A stretch of DNA of 64,000 bases from Siphonodentalium dalli (GCA_032622095.1 CP136061.1:254647582-254711581); one strand, 5' to 3'; shown: positions 44,624 to 56,448, numbered from the stretch's first letter. Made by a program: numbers and translations. The notes: generated from the letters alone by a model not told the origin.

Positions 44624-45014
44624 TTAACCGTTTACCCAACAGAACGGCCCTGTGCCAATGCATTCTCTTATATATGCGAGTCGACCATAGGTCGCCTCGC
44701 ATATATAAGAGAATGCATTGGCTTAACACATTAAAAATTATAAAATTGTTAAAGAATGTAAGAAAAAAATGGTAAAAAGTGTTAAAAAAAGATTTTGTTT
44801 AGGCCAATGCATTCTCTTATATATGCGAGGCGACCTATGGTCGACTCGCTTATATAAGAGAATGCATTGGCACAGGGCATAACTGTAACTATCACAATGT
44901 GGTCAAGGAGCCGGTTCCAATGATATCCATATTTGTATGGTTCTATTGAGACAGACCGAAGATATTTTAGGCTGTTGAAGCTTTATTTGGCCGATTTGTT
45001 GGGTAAAGGGTTAA
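44624..45014 (+). mobile_element. TTAA element, type A
   Basis: TTAA at 44624-44627 and 45011-45014. Left end TTAACCGTTTACCCAACA (one substitution), two hairpins, one-sided module. Confidence 0.9.
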
Positions 45015-45269
45015 TCGATTCATATGGTAGGAAAACTATACAAAATCTAACCAGTGCTGAAAAAAAGTACAAATTAAAAAATTGAGATGACCCTGACATT
45101 TGTGTTCGAGCTGAAATGTTTTGCACAATAATGTCCAATACACATCTATGGACATGTTCATAAAACATTTGTGTTCATCAGAATCTAATTAACCCTATGT
45201 ATCTGGAAATGAGGGGGCACTCCAAGGATAAGCTTGTTCTTTGACAACTAAGCACTAGTTCATATTCAA

Positions 45270-45995
45270 TGAGCTGTTTATTGTCCCCCGAGAAAGTTTC
45301 GGAGGACTATTGTAATCAGCTCCGTCCGTCCGTCCGGAGTTATAACTCCAGTAATGATCATCCGAATTGATTGAAACTTGGTATGTAGGTGTCTCAACCA
45401 AGAACACAGGTGCTCTGCTCTGATGTTCTTTTATGGAGTTATTTCCCTTTTTACAACTTTTTTTTACTTAGAAAATTTCTCACTTTTTCAGTTTCCGGAT
45501 GATATCTCAAGTTTGGATCCTTTAATTGCAAATACCGTTTTTATGTGGATCAGTCATATCAAGATACAGGTTGAGTTCGAATTTGAGTTTGAACCGATGA
45601 TTTTTCAGAGTTATGGACTTTTTTCTATTTAGAAAATTCAATTTTTATATCTTTTTTCTTTGGTTTCCGGATGATAACTCAAGTTTGGACTGTTCAATTG
45701 AAAATACCGTGAGTCATTAATATCAAAATACAGGTCGAGTTCGAATTTTTGTTTGATCCGATGATTTTTCTCAGAGTTATGGGCTTTTCGACTTAGAAAA
45801 TTAAATTTTCTTGTTTTTTCTTTGGTTTCCGGATGATAACTGAAGTTGGAATTGTTTAATTGGAAATTCTGTTTTTTTTGTGGGTCGTTCATAACAAAAT
45901 ACAGGTCAAGTTCGAATTTGAGTTTGATCCAATGATTTTTCCCAGAGTTATGGGCCTTTCGACTTTGAAATGTTTTTTTTTATAATTTTCTGTAT
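45270..45995. repeat. Dispersed repeat with about 170-bp tandem units
   Basis: Opens with CCCCCGAGAAAGTTTCGGAG and a CCGTCCGTCCGTCC tract, then units with TTTCCGGATGATAACTCAAG, AAAATACAGGTCGAGTTCG and GTTTGATCCGATGATTTTTC. Similar in design to the 38-kb repeat but different in sequence. Confidence 0.75.
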
Positions 45996-46343
45996 GAGGG
46001 TACCATAATGGTGTAATCAACTCATCCTACAGTTTTGATCGTAGATATTTGAAACTTCAGAGTATTGTTACCCACATATTGGAGATGTGCAACATGTATA
46101 TAGATGACGGAAAAATTATATCTTTACGGAATTATTAACCCTTTCGACATTTTTTTTTATTTCTTTAACAAAGCGGCGTCGACTTGCCACATTTTCGGGG
46201 ACACTGTGGTCAGCTGACCTTTTATTAATATAAAAAACCAATATAACTAAACGTGAACAGAATAAATTAATCATGAAGATGGAGGGCAATAACTGCCACA
46301 AGGCAATGAAGTTACTATCCATATTCATATCCTATAGCAAATA

Positions 46344-46822
46344 CAAGGCTCAAAATATTTTTGTTTACTGACTGTCAAAATGACAGGCACCAAATGGATG
46401 ATGTTGGTCATTTCAGAATGGTGCCTGTCAAATTCAGATGTACTGTATGATACAGTATTTAAATTTCCAATTTACCTATTATTCGTCAATGTGATGCACA
46501 TTTTAGTGACCGTCCAATCGCCACACCCTGGAAAAATCCATGTTATTTTTGTTTTCAAAAGTTAAAAAAGTTTACGTTGATTAATAAATACACATGCAAT
46601 TCACAAACGACATAATTATATTAACTCTGAATTGATCTGAAATTAAAAAAGAACTATTTTTGACTTTCAATGTCCGATTTGGGCAGTAGTGGCTCCTTGG
46701 ACAGATACAGATTGTTTAAAAATTCGCATTGGACAAAATGTCTGACAGATACAGAAGTGCACTGGACATAAGCTATTTTTCGTCGGACAATGACCGTGAC
46801 CGGCCACTTATTTTGAGCCTTG
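46344..46822. mobile_element. hAT-like element, CAAGGCTCAAAATA ends
   Basis: Inverted ends CAAGGCTCAAAATA / TTATTTTGAGCCTTG. Flanks AGCAAATA and AGTAAATA match in 7 of 8 positions. Inside, GACTGTCAAAATGACAGGCA and GGTGCCTGTCAAATTC. The second copy is at 47651. Confidence 0.82.
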
Positions 46823-46830
46823 AGTAAATA

Positions 46831-47473
46831 TATAAAAGCCTTTATTCAGCGTCGGAGGGGCCACACCTGTGCACATGACAGACAAATCCTACTCTGTTAT
46901 ATATATTGATCATATTATTATGCAACTTCAATATATCCTCGGCAAAATAGTTTCATATTGGACCTAAATATTGACATTGGTTCATATTGGACTTATTTGG
47001 TACTGATATAGTTTGGACTTATACCTGTTACTCTGTTGGAAGGCGTGGGCCACAGTGAAAACACATCTATAAAGAGCTTACATCTGGTGCTTAAATAGGC
47101 CCATACTGAGCATATTTTTTAAATTTTTTTTATTAAATTTTTTTAAATCAATTTTTAAATATTAACGCCTTTGTCAGGGTACCCACCACACCAAATTTGT
47201 CTGAAATCGAACCAGCAGTCTGGGAGAAAATCCAGACAGACAGATCCTACTCTTTTATATATATAGATAACAAAAATTCTAATTTTGTTTCTTAAAATGG
47301 TACTGTACACTAAATCGGGCTATTTATATGACCATCTCCTTTTTTACTCAACAGAATATATGTCACAAATCAATGAATTTGAGCCATGGCTGAGTGTAAA
47401 ATACAGTCATGTGCTCCATGAACGATGTAAACAACATGGTAATTATAATGAAAATGAATTTCTTCTGATATAG
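46831..47473. other. Intron sequence, no feature of note
   Basis: AT-rich intron before exon 6 with CAGACAGACAGATCCTACTC-like words near 47230 and GACAGACAAATCCTACTC near 46880, a diverged dispersed repeat. Confidence 0.4.
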
Positions 47474-47602
47474 ATTACGAGCTCCCAGTTCTATCTAGTG
47501 AAGACGAGAAGGAGAACGATTCTGATGATGAAGTTGTTATACCTGGCTTACAGAAGAAATCTACCCCAACTCCTGTTATCGGTGGATCATTCATGCTTCA
47601 AG
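47474..47602 (+). CDS. AT-hook protein, exon 6
   Basis: Acceptor TTCTTCTGATATAG, donor CAAG|GTTAGT, 129 nt, phase 1, residues 485-527. It is strongly acidic (SSEDEKENDSDDEVVIPGLQ) then STPTPVIGGSFMLQ. The SSEDE...SDDE run resembles casein-kinase-2 type acidic patches between AT-hooks; that reading is inference. Confidence 0.85.
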
Positions 47603-47650
47603 GTTAGTATAGTTAGACGGCGCTGAGAAGAACAATTTATCACTGGAATA

Positions 47651-48052
47651 CAAGGCTCAAAATAATTTTAATTTTACTGCCTGTCAAAATGACAGGCACC
47701 AAATGGATGGTGTTGGTCATTTAAAAAAGGTGCCTGTCAAATTTTCAGATGTACTGTATGAGACAGTATTTAAATTTCCAATTGACTTATTATTTGTCAA
47801 TGATGCACACATTTTAGTAAAAGTCCGATCGCCACCTGGGAAAAAGCCATGTTATTTTTGTTTTCAAAAGTTCAAAACTTTTACGATGATTATTAAACAC
47901 AAATGACAATTATATTCACTCTGAAAAGATCTGAAATTAAAAAAGTGAAAAAATTTGCATTGGACAAAATGTCCAACAGATACAGAAGTGCACTGGACAT
48001 AGCTATTTTTCGTCGGACAATGACCTTGACCAGCCACTTATTTTGAGCCTTG
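47651..48052. mobile_element. hAT-like element, CAAGGCTCAAAATA ends, perfect target duplication
   Basis: CTGGAATA on both sides (47643-47650 and 48053-48060). Same ends and core as the copy at 46344, 77 bp shorter. It starts 48 bp after exon 6. Confidence 0.9.
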
Positions 48053-48118
48053 CTGGAATATCAGTTCCTCACAACTTGACTGATTGACTGATTTCCTTGC
48101 AATGATTCACCTGCCAAT

Positions 48119-49310
48119 TAGTGATGTAACAATACGGGGGTTATCGGTAAAAGCCGATAGCCGATATTTAAAAAAAAATTATCTGCCGATCCTATACAGA
48201 TACCGATACGTCTTGTATGTGAAAAAAGCTTGGAAGAAACAGAACAAATTTCCGTATCAATTTGAATTTGTCAATTAAATTGCAAAGTATAAACGGCAAA
48301 GAACGGATACCCTGGTCGCAAAAACGATTTAGCTTACATTCCCCAAATCCTGGCAAAACGATTTAACATTCCGTTGCATTCAATTGATAAAAAATGAAAA
48401 GATTTCCTCAATATTTGTTTGATTCCGAAGTTAAACTTGCATTTAATAACACCCGTAATGTACCGCATAGATTGTTGACATTTTCTTTGCCCATGTCTTG
48501 ACGGCAGATACAAATCCCGCCCATCAAGCACTCTGATCGGATGGTTCGGATGGTTCCATCAAACAAAAGTATGTCATCTCCTCTATCTGCAGTCATCGTA
48601 TACCAGAACGTCAATCAATTTGAATCAAAGGCACTTTAAACACACCCAGTTAAATATTGTTAACACGTGATGTTTCTGGTCTCGGGCAGACAATGATACA
48701 TTGTTGCAAGTTTCCAGGCCTCGGTGATTTAGCGTTTGATGTACCGCCAAACAGTGGCAAACTTAATATTTTGTTACTGTGACGTCAAACAATTCACACA
48801 CACCTGATCCCCGGTACATTGTGACCTCCCGTTAACCCTTGTATTTTGCACTGAACAGGACTAAACAAGATCTCAACATGACAGTTGTGCTACACTCTGC
48901 ACTCCCGCGTAATTGTAATTGTATACAATTTTTGTTTAAACTTTTAATTATTAAGCGCAGGGAACTACGGTACATAATTACGGTAATTGAAATGTGTATT
49001 TGGGTCATGAGTGTACCAGCAGTCTCAAGTGACCAAGTCGATGTTGTTATGATGTTATGATGGGTACAGCACCGTGTGTGAGGGCGGTCTGACCCGTGCG
49101 TAAAATAGTCGCTATACTAGTATTGTTCTGGAAATTCCCGTCATTCATTTAATATCAAAGTAGGAAATGTCACAACGTTCACAAAGGACGCGACATGTAT
49201 CGGTTGACGATATCGGTCGGGAGACTAACTTTTGCCGATACCGATATCTTGCCGATACCATATATATCGGCCTGATCCGATAACCGATACCGATAATCGG
49301 TACATCACTA
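48119..49310. mobile_element. hAT-like element, TAGTGATGTA ends, perfect target duplication
   Basis: CTGCCAAT on both sides (48111-48118 and 49311-49318). Ends TAGTGATGTAACAATACGGG and CGATAATCGGTACATCACTA. Repeated CCGATAnCGATA words near both ends. 1192 bp with no transposase frame. Confidence 0.9.
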
Positions 49311-49338
49311 CTGCCAATTATAATTTCTCAACCAGATC

Positions 49339-49421
49339 GCAAATATATGAGCAACCATTTTCTATGAAATTCACTCATAAAATATATGAGCAACCATTTC
49401 CTATGAAATTCACTCATAAAA
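49339..49421. repeat. Direct duplication of about 38 bp
   Basis: ATATATGAGCAACCATTTYC followed by TATGAAATTCACTCATAAAA twice head to tail. Confidence 0.9.
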
Positions 49422-49442
49422 TTAGCAATAATGAATTGGTGA

Positions 49443-49626
49443 TTAACTCTTTCAGTGCCAAGTCCGATCTTTGTATCAACCCATATACCCTGTGCCAATG
49501 CATTCTCTTATATATATCTTAATTAAGTCTGTTAAAGAATATAAGAAAAAAATATTAAAATTGTAAAAAATAATAACAAATGATGAAAAATTGTTAGGCC
49601 AATGCATTCTCTTATATATGCGAGTT
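49443..49626 (+). mobile_element. Partial TTAA element, type B
   Basis: TTAACTCTTTCAGTGCCAAG left end, one broken arm, AT-rich spacer with AATAACAAATGATGAAAAATTG, and a single second arm. No right terminus. Confidence 0.75.
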
Positions 49627-51027
49627 TCCGTTAGGTATATTCGCGTGAACTTACATGTTGGGAGAATTTAGCAAATGGAGCTAATCGTGTGACACTGATA
49701 GATTTGCAGGTTGGGAGAATTTACTCAAGAAAGCCAATTGTCGAACACAAATCCAACAATTTTGGCATTTAATAAACTCTTAGAATGTCATTTGTGTGGT
49801 GGATTCTGTCACACTAATGGTAGATAAATGTGTTATATACACAATGTTTTTGTAACGAATCATGTATCATGACTCGGCTAGTTTTCGTGGCCACATAGCA
49901 GCTCGGCGACCAAAGTCGCCTCATCGCTATATCAGGTCTGCAGGTTTCAAAATTATGTGTAACCTATTTTTCGTTAGCCTGGTTTGTGTTTAGGTAACCC
50001 ATACCATAGGTTAGCAGGAGAGTTACACAAACTATTATAATCACTACAACTGGTATTATTAACTACAGATTGGCAATTCATTGAACTACCGTAATAAATT
50101 TTACTGTCTCATTTTGGGACGTATAGTGAGCAAAAATTAAGGTGAGATTAGTTATCGCGAGACCTGGATTTATAAAACTTTGGCACGACCCGTTTTACGT
50201 TCGCGGCATTTTCATTTTATATAACCTCCAGGCAAACTGAATGGTTGTTTGCCTCAAATTTGCAAGCCTGTATATGGCCACGAAGACTAGCCTCATCACG
50301 ATACATGAATCGATACAAACACATTGTGTATATAACATATATTTATCACTCAGTATTTATATATAAGTATTTATATTATAAGATACCTTACTCGTGTTTA
50401 AATTCACGCAGTACTAATTTTCGCACACCCATCGATGCTCGAATTTAAAACTGAGGAAAAAATACAAATTCTGAGTTTGTACAAAACCATGGGGAAAATA
50501 ATTGGATTATGTTAATCAGTTACATGTACTATGGAAGACTGAATAGACAATTATATTCACAGACAGGCAAACAATATCAACACCATTGTTCACATGCAAA
50601 TATATATTTCACAAGTTGAATTATCTCCCTTGAACTGACTGTGCAAAACCCTCATTTTTAACCATCTTTGGCCAGAATTGACAGTATTCGGCCCTATAGC
50701 TAACCAATGTCAATCACCTAGATAGATGTAAGATATATTAGAATAAAAAGAAAATTTATCGTAACAATTTTGTCTTAGAAGTACAGACGGCCATTTAAAG
50801 GGAGAGAAATCAGACTCTTTTTCCAGTGGAATACCATACAGAGTCGATCCACACCAGATACAAAAAACATACTTCGTATTCAAACATCCTATTTTGTAAA
50901 CTATGGTACCTTTATAAGACAATTTAACCATCAAAACAGTACTAAATAAATAACATAGGCTACACTGAGTTATAGTCCTTAAATGCTTAACATCCTATTG
51001 TTCAGCTCTCCTACAGACACCTCAAAT
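49627..51027. other. Intron sequence, no feature of note
   Basis: AT-rich, with no exon or complete element that I could delimit. Confidence 0.4.
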
Positions 51028-51083
51028 CATTGGCACAGGACTTTTAATGCTGCACCAGCGCAGCTCCATCATGAAAGAGTTAA
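51028..51083 (+). mobile_element. Right end of a type C element
   Basis: TTGGCACAGGACTTTTAATGC then GCACCAGCGCAGCTCCATCA and TGAAAGAGTTAA. It ends 47 bp before exon 7. Confidence 0.7.
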
Positions 51084-51130
51084 TTCAGAACTGGTGCTCA
51101 ATAATTCAGCAAAACTTTATTATATTTTAG

Positions 51131-51258
51131 GTGAGAAAAGAGGGCGTGGTCGTCCAAGAAGATATCCCCCTCCAGGACAGCAGAATACAATGACACAGAT
51201 TCCAGCAGTGGTTATACCAATGGCTGATGGTCAAACTCTCATGATGGCTCCCATACAG
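51131..51258 (+). CDS. AT-hook protein, exon 7 (third AT-hook)
   Basis: Acceptor TATATTTTAG, donor ACAG|GTAAAT, 128 nt, enters phase 1 and leaves phase 0, residues 528-570. GEKRGRGRPRRYPPPGQQ holds the third AT-hook (about 531-538), followed by hydrophobic TQIPAVVIPMADGQTLMMAP. The latter looks like a conserved motif and, with the exon 2 N-terminus, could identify the family. Confidence 0.86.
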
Positions 51259-51706
51259 GTAAATCTTTAACCCTTTCCATACTAAATGGATTCTTCCAGT
51301 CAGTTGTGAAAGTATATATTGGAATGGTCTTTGATTCATTTTGAGAGGTGTTAAGGAAAAAGATACAAAAAATAAAGCAAATAATTAAATAAAGAAAAAT
51401 TCCATGTTTGCAGGCACCTATCTTGTCACTGAAATTTTCTTTTAGAAAGCCAACATTTAAAAAAATATTTTCTGTTAGAAATATTGGAATTGAACATTGA
51501 GAATAATTTTTTTTTTATTTAGGAAGTTTGTTTTTCCGATTTTGAGAAAAAAATGACAATAAATAGCCTCCCTCCCTCATCTCAAAATTGAGATCTAATT
51601 GCCTGAGAACATAGATAATTTAGTTTAATGGCCTAATAGAAGTGCAGGAGTAGTCATATGCATTGGTAGGAAATGTTCTTTATGCTGATCTCTTTATTAG
51701 TTCACC

Positions 51707-52763
51707 TTTAAAGATGGATTATCTCCTGGGTATGAAATAATAATTATGAATCAAAGACCCCTGTCCGAAAATGCATCTATCAATTAATATTAATTTTATT
51801 TTTTTTAAATTTCGTATTAAAATATCTCTGTGCCATTTAATAATGGTCACTAATATTCATGACCGTCTTTCATATTTGCATTTTTTAGTTATTTTAATTA
51901 TTGAAAATGAGCATATGCTGCAGTCTAGGTCTTATATACTTGATTCACACTTAATATTACAATAGATACAATCAATTGGAGACATTTTGCGGCTCAGATT
52001 CGTTCGGAACAACACAATGGAGGCCCCTATCTAAAAGTTCTAAATATAGTAACAAATATATTGCTCATTAATTGATACTATTTTTGTCACATTATAATAA
52101 AATAATATGGAAATATAATCAATATTTATTGATAGTATCTTTCCGGGCAGGGATTTCCAACTCATACGTATTATTTCATACCCTGGAAACTATCTAAAAA
52201 AAATTATATTTATGCCCTGAGAAGATGGCTAAATAAATATTCTGTGATTACATAATATTGAGCCCAAGGAGGGATTTGCTAATTCACAAGACAGGAGACA
52301 ATTTCTCATTCAATGGCTGTTTAATTATCTTCATTAATCAGCCGAAATAATAAAATTGTGAAGGTGGAGCACCAAAAAAACGCCCCATACAAGTCAAACA
52401 AGAGTAACAAATGTAATAAAACATCATAACACATGATAATAACAAAACTTAACGAAATGACCATACTGGGCGGGAGGGAGGGTCAAGAAACAATTACCGA
52501 TGCCGAGATGTGTATGAATTACTAATATAATATTTTAGACTACATAACTTTTGAATAACCTTCCCAAGTCCAGAGAGAGAGATCTTACTGGCTTGCTGAT
52601 GGCGACTGATAAGGAAGACCGCTCACGTGACCAAAAGTATAAATTACATTACGTACAGTCGCCACCAAAACTAACTGCAGGCAATCATGAAACCGATCGC
52701 CAGATCTTCTCAAACATAAAAATGGTTATATATAACCTGCTAAAAGAGATAATCCATCTTTAA
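51707..52763. mobile_element. TIR element, TTAAAGATGGATTATCTC ends
   Basis: Left TTTAAAGATGGATTATCTC and right GAGATAATCCATCTTTAA are exact inverted repeats of 18 bp. Subterminal segments are also inverted copies of each other (CAAAGACCCCTGTCCG / CCGGGCAGGGATTTCC). 1057 bp, no transposase frame. A truncated copy is at 34385. Confidence 0.8.
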
Positions 52764-53127
52764 TGCAGATGTTTATTAATTTAACTCTAAAATCAATTCT
52801 GTTCATGCTTACATTGTCTTTCAATTTTATATTTGCCTGGTAAATTTCTTCTTTATAAAATTATATTTTCACAATTCTAATAAAAACACTCTCAAGGACA
52901 CCTGTGTGACCACGTGGTATTTTATTCTACCAGTATATTTGTATATTTAACCCTTCCTTGACGGAGCTACCTGAAATTTTGCGAAAAAACATGTGCCACA
53001 GCATTCTCATATATTCGAGTCTCCCATAGGGAGCCTTGCATATATAAGAGATTAAACGTATCATTACTTTCGCTCTCTTTTGTAATAAGAGCGAACGTAA
53101 TGACAGGTTTGGTTATACTACTGTCAC

Positions 53128-53268
53128 CAAGCCTTGAAATAGTGTGTCAGAATGAGGTCCCCAGAGGGTGAATTTAGTGATGCTAGCCCGCTATGTGGGG
53201 TAGCATCACTAAATTCACCCTCTGGGGACCTCATTTTGCAAATGACAGACACACTATTTCAAGGCTTG
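53128..53268. mobile_element. Palindromic MITE, GAATGAGGTCCCC family, full length
   Basis: The best copy. Outer arms CAAGCCTTGAAATAGTGTGT / ACACACTATTTCAAGGCTTG and inner arms GAATGAGGTCCCCAGAGGGT and complement make an almost perfect 141-bp palindrome. Confidence 0.9.
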
Positions 53269-53424
53269 ACTGTCACTTCTTTGGATGATGGATAATGCTG
53301 GTAAATAAGAGAAAACATTTGCCTAACAATATTTACCTTGACTTTGTAATCCAGTGCAATCTCTTATATATACGTGGCTCCAGGGAGACTCACATATATA
53401 AGAGTATGCACTGGCACAGGATCT

Positions 53425-53740
53425 TTAACCCTTTCAGTGCCAGGGGCCGATCTCATGTTATAACTCAAAACTATCAACAAGTATTCATAGTAATAATTTT
53501 GATGCCCATGAAAAATGTAAGATTCCCTGGCACTAAATCTACAAAATAAGTCTGCTAAAAAATACAAGAAAAAATTATCAAAATTGTAAAAAATAATAAC
53601 AAATGATGAAAAATTGTTAGGCCAATGCATTCTCTTATATATGCGAGGCGACCTATGGTCGACTCGCATATATAAGAGCATGCATTGGCACAGTGTATAT
53701 GGGTTTATACAAAAATCGGACCTGGCACTGAAAGGGTTAA
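53425..53740 (-). mobile_element. TTAA element, type B, full length (reverse)
   Basis: TTAA at both ends, inverted termini CCCTTTCAGTGCCAG / CTGGCACTGAAAGGG, one hairpin with CCAATGCATTCTCTTATATA arms, and the inner module TTATAACTCAAAACTATCAA ... GATTCCCTGGCACT. It defines the complete B type (316 bp). Confidence 0.92.
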
Positions 53741-53797
53741 CACTGCACCAGTGCTGCTCCCGTCATGAAAGGGTTAACAAGAGAGATCTTATTTTAG

Positions 53798-53957
53798 GAT
53801 CTACAGAACATACATGCACTACAAAATAAAGGCCTACAACAGATCACACCAGCAATTCCATTAGCTAATAACCGAGTGATATCGGAGACAATGGTTGCCA
53901 CCGACAACATCACTGTCTTGGATCCCGGAAGTATGACTGGAATATCTGCTGAACAAG
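53798..53957 (+). CDS. AT-hook protein, exon 8
   Basis: Acceptor CTTATTTTAG, donor CAAG|GTGATT, 160 nt, enters phase 0 and leaves phase 1, residues 571-623. DLQNIHALQNKGLQQITPAI ... NITVLDPGSMTGISAEQ. Gln/Asn/Ile-rich, no known domain. The neighbouring C element ends 20 bp upstream of the exon. Confidence 0.82.
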
Positions 53958-53993
53958 GTGATTGATCGTAATTAATCAAATTAGTTTTAAATA

Positions 53994-54162
53994 CAGTAAT
54001 GCCCTATATAATCGACTCCTTAACCACAGCAGAATTATGGGTAATTTTTTCAGGACTGAGAGCTTTCCGATGAATGGCAACAAACCATATTTCCGACTAA
54101 ATCCTGATAAATTACCCATAATTCTGCTGTGGTTAAGGTGTCGATTATTCAGGGCATTACTG
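53994..54162. mobile_element. Palindromic element, CAGTAATGCCCTATATAATC ends
   Basis: TA-flanked. Arms run from CAGTAATGCCCTATATAATC and AACCACAGCAGAATTATGGG to their complements around a centre CAGGACTGAGAGCTTTCCGA. 169 bp. Starts 36 bp after exon 8. TA flanks fit a Tc1/mariner-like origin. Confidence 0.85.
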
Positions 54163-54214
54163 TAGCACTTATATGCTTGTGGTTTTAAGCTTCTTATATT
54201 ATATGCCACATTTT

Positions 54215-54588
54215 ATTTAAAGACATAATATGGACTTGTTGGGTGCGTGAATCTGTTTAGTTAGTATTCGGATGCTATGCTAACTGGAGGAATGTAACAT
54301 TCTACTAACATGGAGCAAATTGACCATACCACTCAATAGAAAACATCGTTTGAACAACACTCAATTGTAAACATTTACTACTCGATTTGGGACGTATCTA
54401 TCGGTGATAACCTAACGAAAATTATTTTGCCATCGAGAGTCACTACATTTTAATTAATATATTATAAGAATGGTTGTCTATTTGGATATAATATTTAAAC
54501 TAATTACTACTTTGAACAAGATTATTCCCTAGTTCTAGTTGATCACCCTACCAGGTGTTTCACATCACTTTAACATACATGTATCTGC
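54215..54588 (+). repeat. Dispersed repeat, first of a direct pair
   Basis: Shares AAAGACATAATATGGACTTG, CATTCTACTAACAT, GAAAACATCGT and TTTGATCACCC/GTTGATCACCC order with 59265-59650 over about 370 bp at high identity. Confidence 0.75.
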
Positions 54589-54613
54589 AATATTCTTTGA
54601 CACTAAAACAGTG

Positions 54614-54855
54614 TTAACCCTTTACCCAACAGAAGGGCCCTGTGCCAATGCATTCTCTTATATATGCGAGGCGACCTATGGTCGACTCGCATATATAAGA
54701 GAATGCATTGGCACAGGGCATAACTGTAACTATCACAATGTGGTCAAGGAGCCGGTTCCAATGATATCCATATTTGTATGGTTCTATTGAGACAGACCGA
54801 AGATATTTTAGGCTGTTGAAGCTTTATTTGGCCGGTTTGTTGGGTAAAGGGTTAA
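54614..54855 (-). mobile_element. TTAA element, type A, single hairpin
   Basis: 242 bp: TTAA ends, left CCCTTTACCCAACA, one hairpin, one-sided module, right TTGGGTAAAGGG. One hairpin and the spacer are missing compared with the 399-bp form, as expected from recombination between the two hairpins. Confidence 0.9.
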
Positions 54856-54939
54856 GACTAGAATCATTGAGATAGTTGTGTGTGGTAATGCAGTTTTAAA
54901 AAAAGTTACTTTAAAAAAATAATAACACTGTAGGGAATT

Positions 54940-55015
54940 GAACATAGCCGATGAAATGAAAGGAAGGGAATTGAAGATAGCCAATGAAATGAAAGGAAGT
55001 AGTTAGATTTAAGAA
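54940..55015. repeat. Direct duplication of about 36 bp
   Basis: GGGAATTGAACATAGCCGAT and GAAATGAAAGGAA occur twice with small changes. Confidence 0.8.
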
Positions 55016-55767
55016 ATTTTAGAAAGAGAGAGGATGATCAGTGGGGGGAAATTGACATATTGTGTGACCTCATTCTGGCTAGAGAGCCATTTCAACTTTT
55101 CAATATAATCATGTGACTTTGATTAGCCTAAAATGTTGCCATTGGCTCATTCCCATGAACAGGCATTGATAATATTATATAGATATTGCCATGACTTGGA
55201 GTCCCGAGGACCACTATTGTGGCATAGTCAGCGACAAGCTGTGCAATATTTATATTATTTTATCAAATGTTCTTCATGTTGTCCCGGATCCCATAATGTC
55301 AACAATTCACAATCAGATCATGTTATGTAGTGAACAGTTTATTATGTATAGTGCGAACTTAGGGAATTGACAAAAAATATCGAAGCGATGTTGTGATCGC
55401 CGAAGAAAGGAACAGGATAAATCCTCACAAATAACTTAATTATTTAGGCATTTTATTTTGTATTTGTTGGTTTATGGATTTGTTTAGGGGAAGTGGGAGG
55501 AATAAAAATAAAATAGCTATAATTTTTGTTTATATATAAAACTGTTTAGTGTAAACATATTTATTCCAATAATAATAACATATTTATATTTGACAAAAGT
55601 TATGATAATAAAATAGAGTAATATAGTTGATAGATTGATTGGGAAGGGGATTAAACAAGGGCTTTTGTTAAGTTTGCTCCCCTTTTGTTTCTCGCCCACT
55701 CTTCATTAAGTGGGGGTCGGACGGGAAGGAATGAAAATATAATAATAATATAGTATTGATGATGTTA

Positions 55768-55833
55768 TGAGAGACAGGGGAGAGAGAGGGAGATAGAGAG
55801 AAAAGACAGAGAGAGGGAGAGAGAGAGAGAAAG
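55768..55833. repeat. GA microsatellite
   Basis: Imperfect GA repeat (GAGAGACAGGGGAGAGAGAG and onward), with no coding role. Confidence 0.9.
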
Positions 55834-56048
55834 TGTCTAGGTAAAGTGAGGATGTGATTCAGTTGGAGCTGATTGGTTACAATGCTGTACATATAATATT
55901 GTTTGTGTCATTGCTACGCTTGGGGGAAATAAAATATTTACTGTATAGTATAATATCCTTGTCTAGAACAAGCCACCAGATCACCTATGGCTATGCTTTG
56001 CCCATGTCCTCTTCACAGACAATATATATTTTTTATTTGGAAGTGTCT

Positions 56049-56448
56049 TTAAACCTTTACCCAACAAAACGGCCAAAACCGGCCAAATAAAGCTTCAACA
56101 GCCTAAAATATCTTCGGTCTGTCTCAATAGAACCATACAAATATGGATATCATTGGAACCGGCTCCTTGACCACATTGTGATAGTTACAGCTATGCCCTG
56201 TGCCAATGCATTCTCTTATATATGCGAGTCGACCATAGGTCGCCTCGCATATATAAGAGAATGCATTGGCCTAAAAAAAATCTTTTTTTAACACTTTTTA
56301 CCATTTTTTCTTACATTCTTTAACAATTTTATAATTTTTAATGTGTTAAGCCAATGCATTCTCTTATATATGCGAAGCGACCTATGGTCGACTCGCATAT
56401 ATAAGAGAATGCATTGGCACAGGGCCGTTCTGTTGGGTAAAGGGTTAA
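56049..56448 (-). mobile_element. TTAA element, type A (reverse)
   Basis: 400 bp. The left end is slightly mutated (TTAAACCTTTACCCAACA) and the right intact. Two hairpins around TTTTAACACTTTTTACCATT. Confidence 0.9.

Larger units (their letters stand above)
52947..53777 (+). mobile_element. Type C TTAA element carrying two nested elements
   Basis: Left end TTAACCCTTCCTTGACGGAG, right end CTCCCGTCATGAAAGGGTTAA. Inside are cassette-like arms (CTCATATATTCGAGTCTCCC), a palindromic MITE at 53128-53268 and a complete type B element at 53425-53740 inserted at a TTAA. Removing the B element restores the sequence seen in other C copies (GGCACAGGAnCTTTTAA). The element ends 20 bp before exon 8, so it supplies much of that exon's acceptor region. 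Confidence 0.8.
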
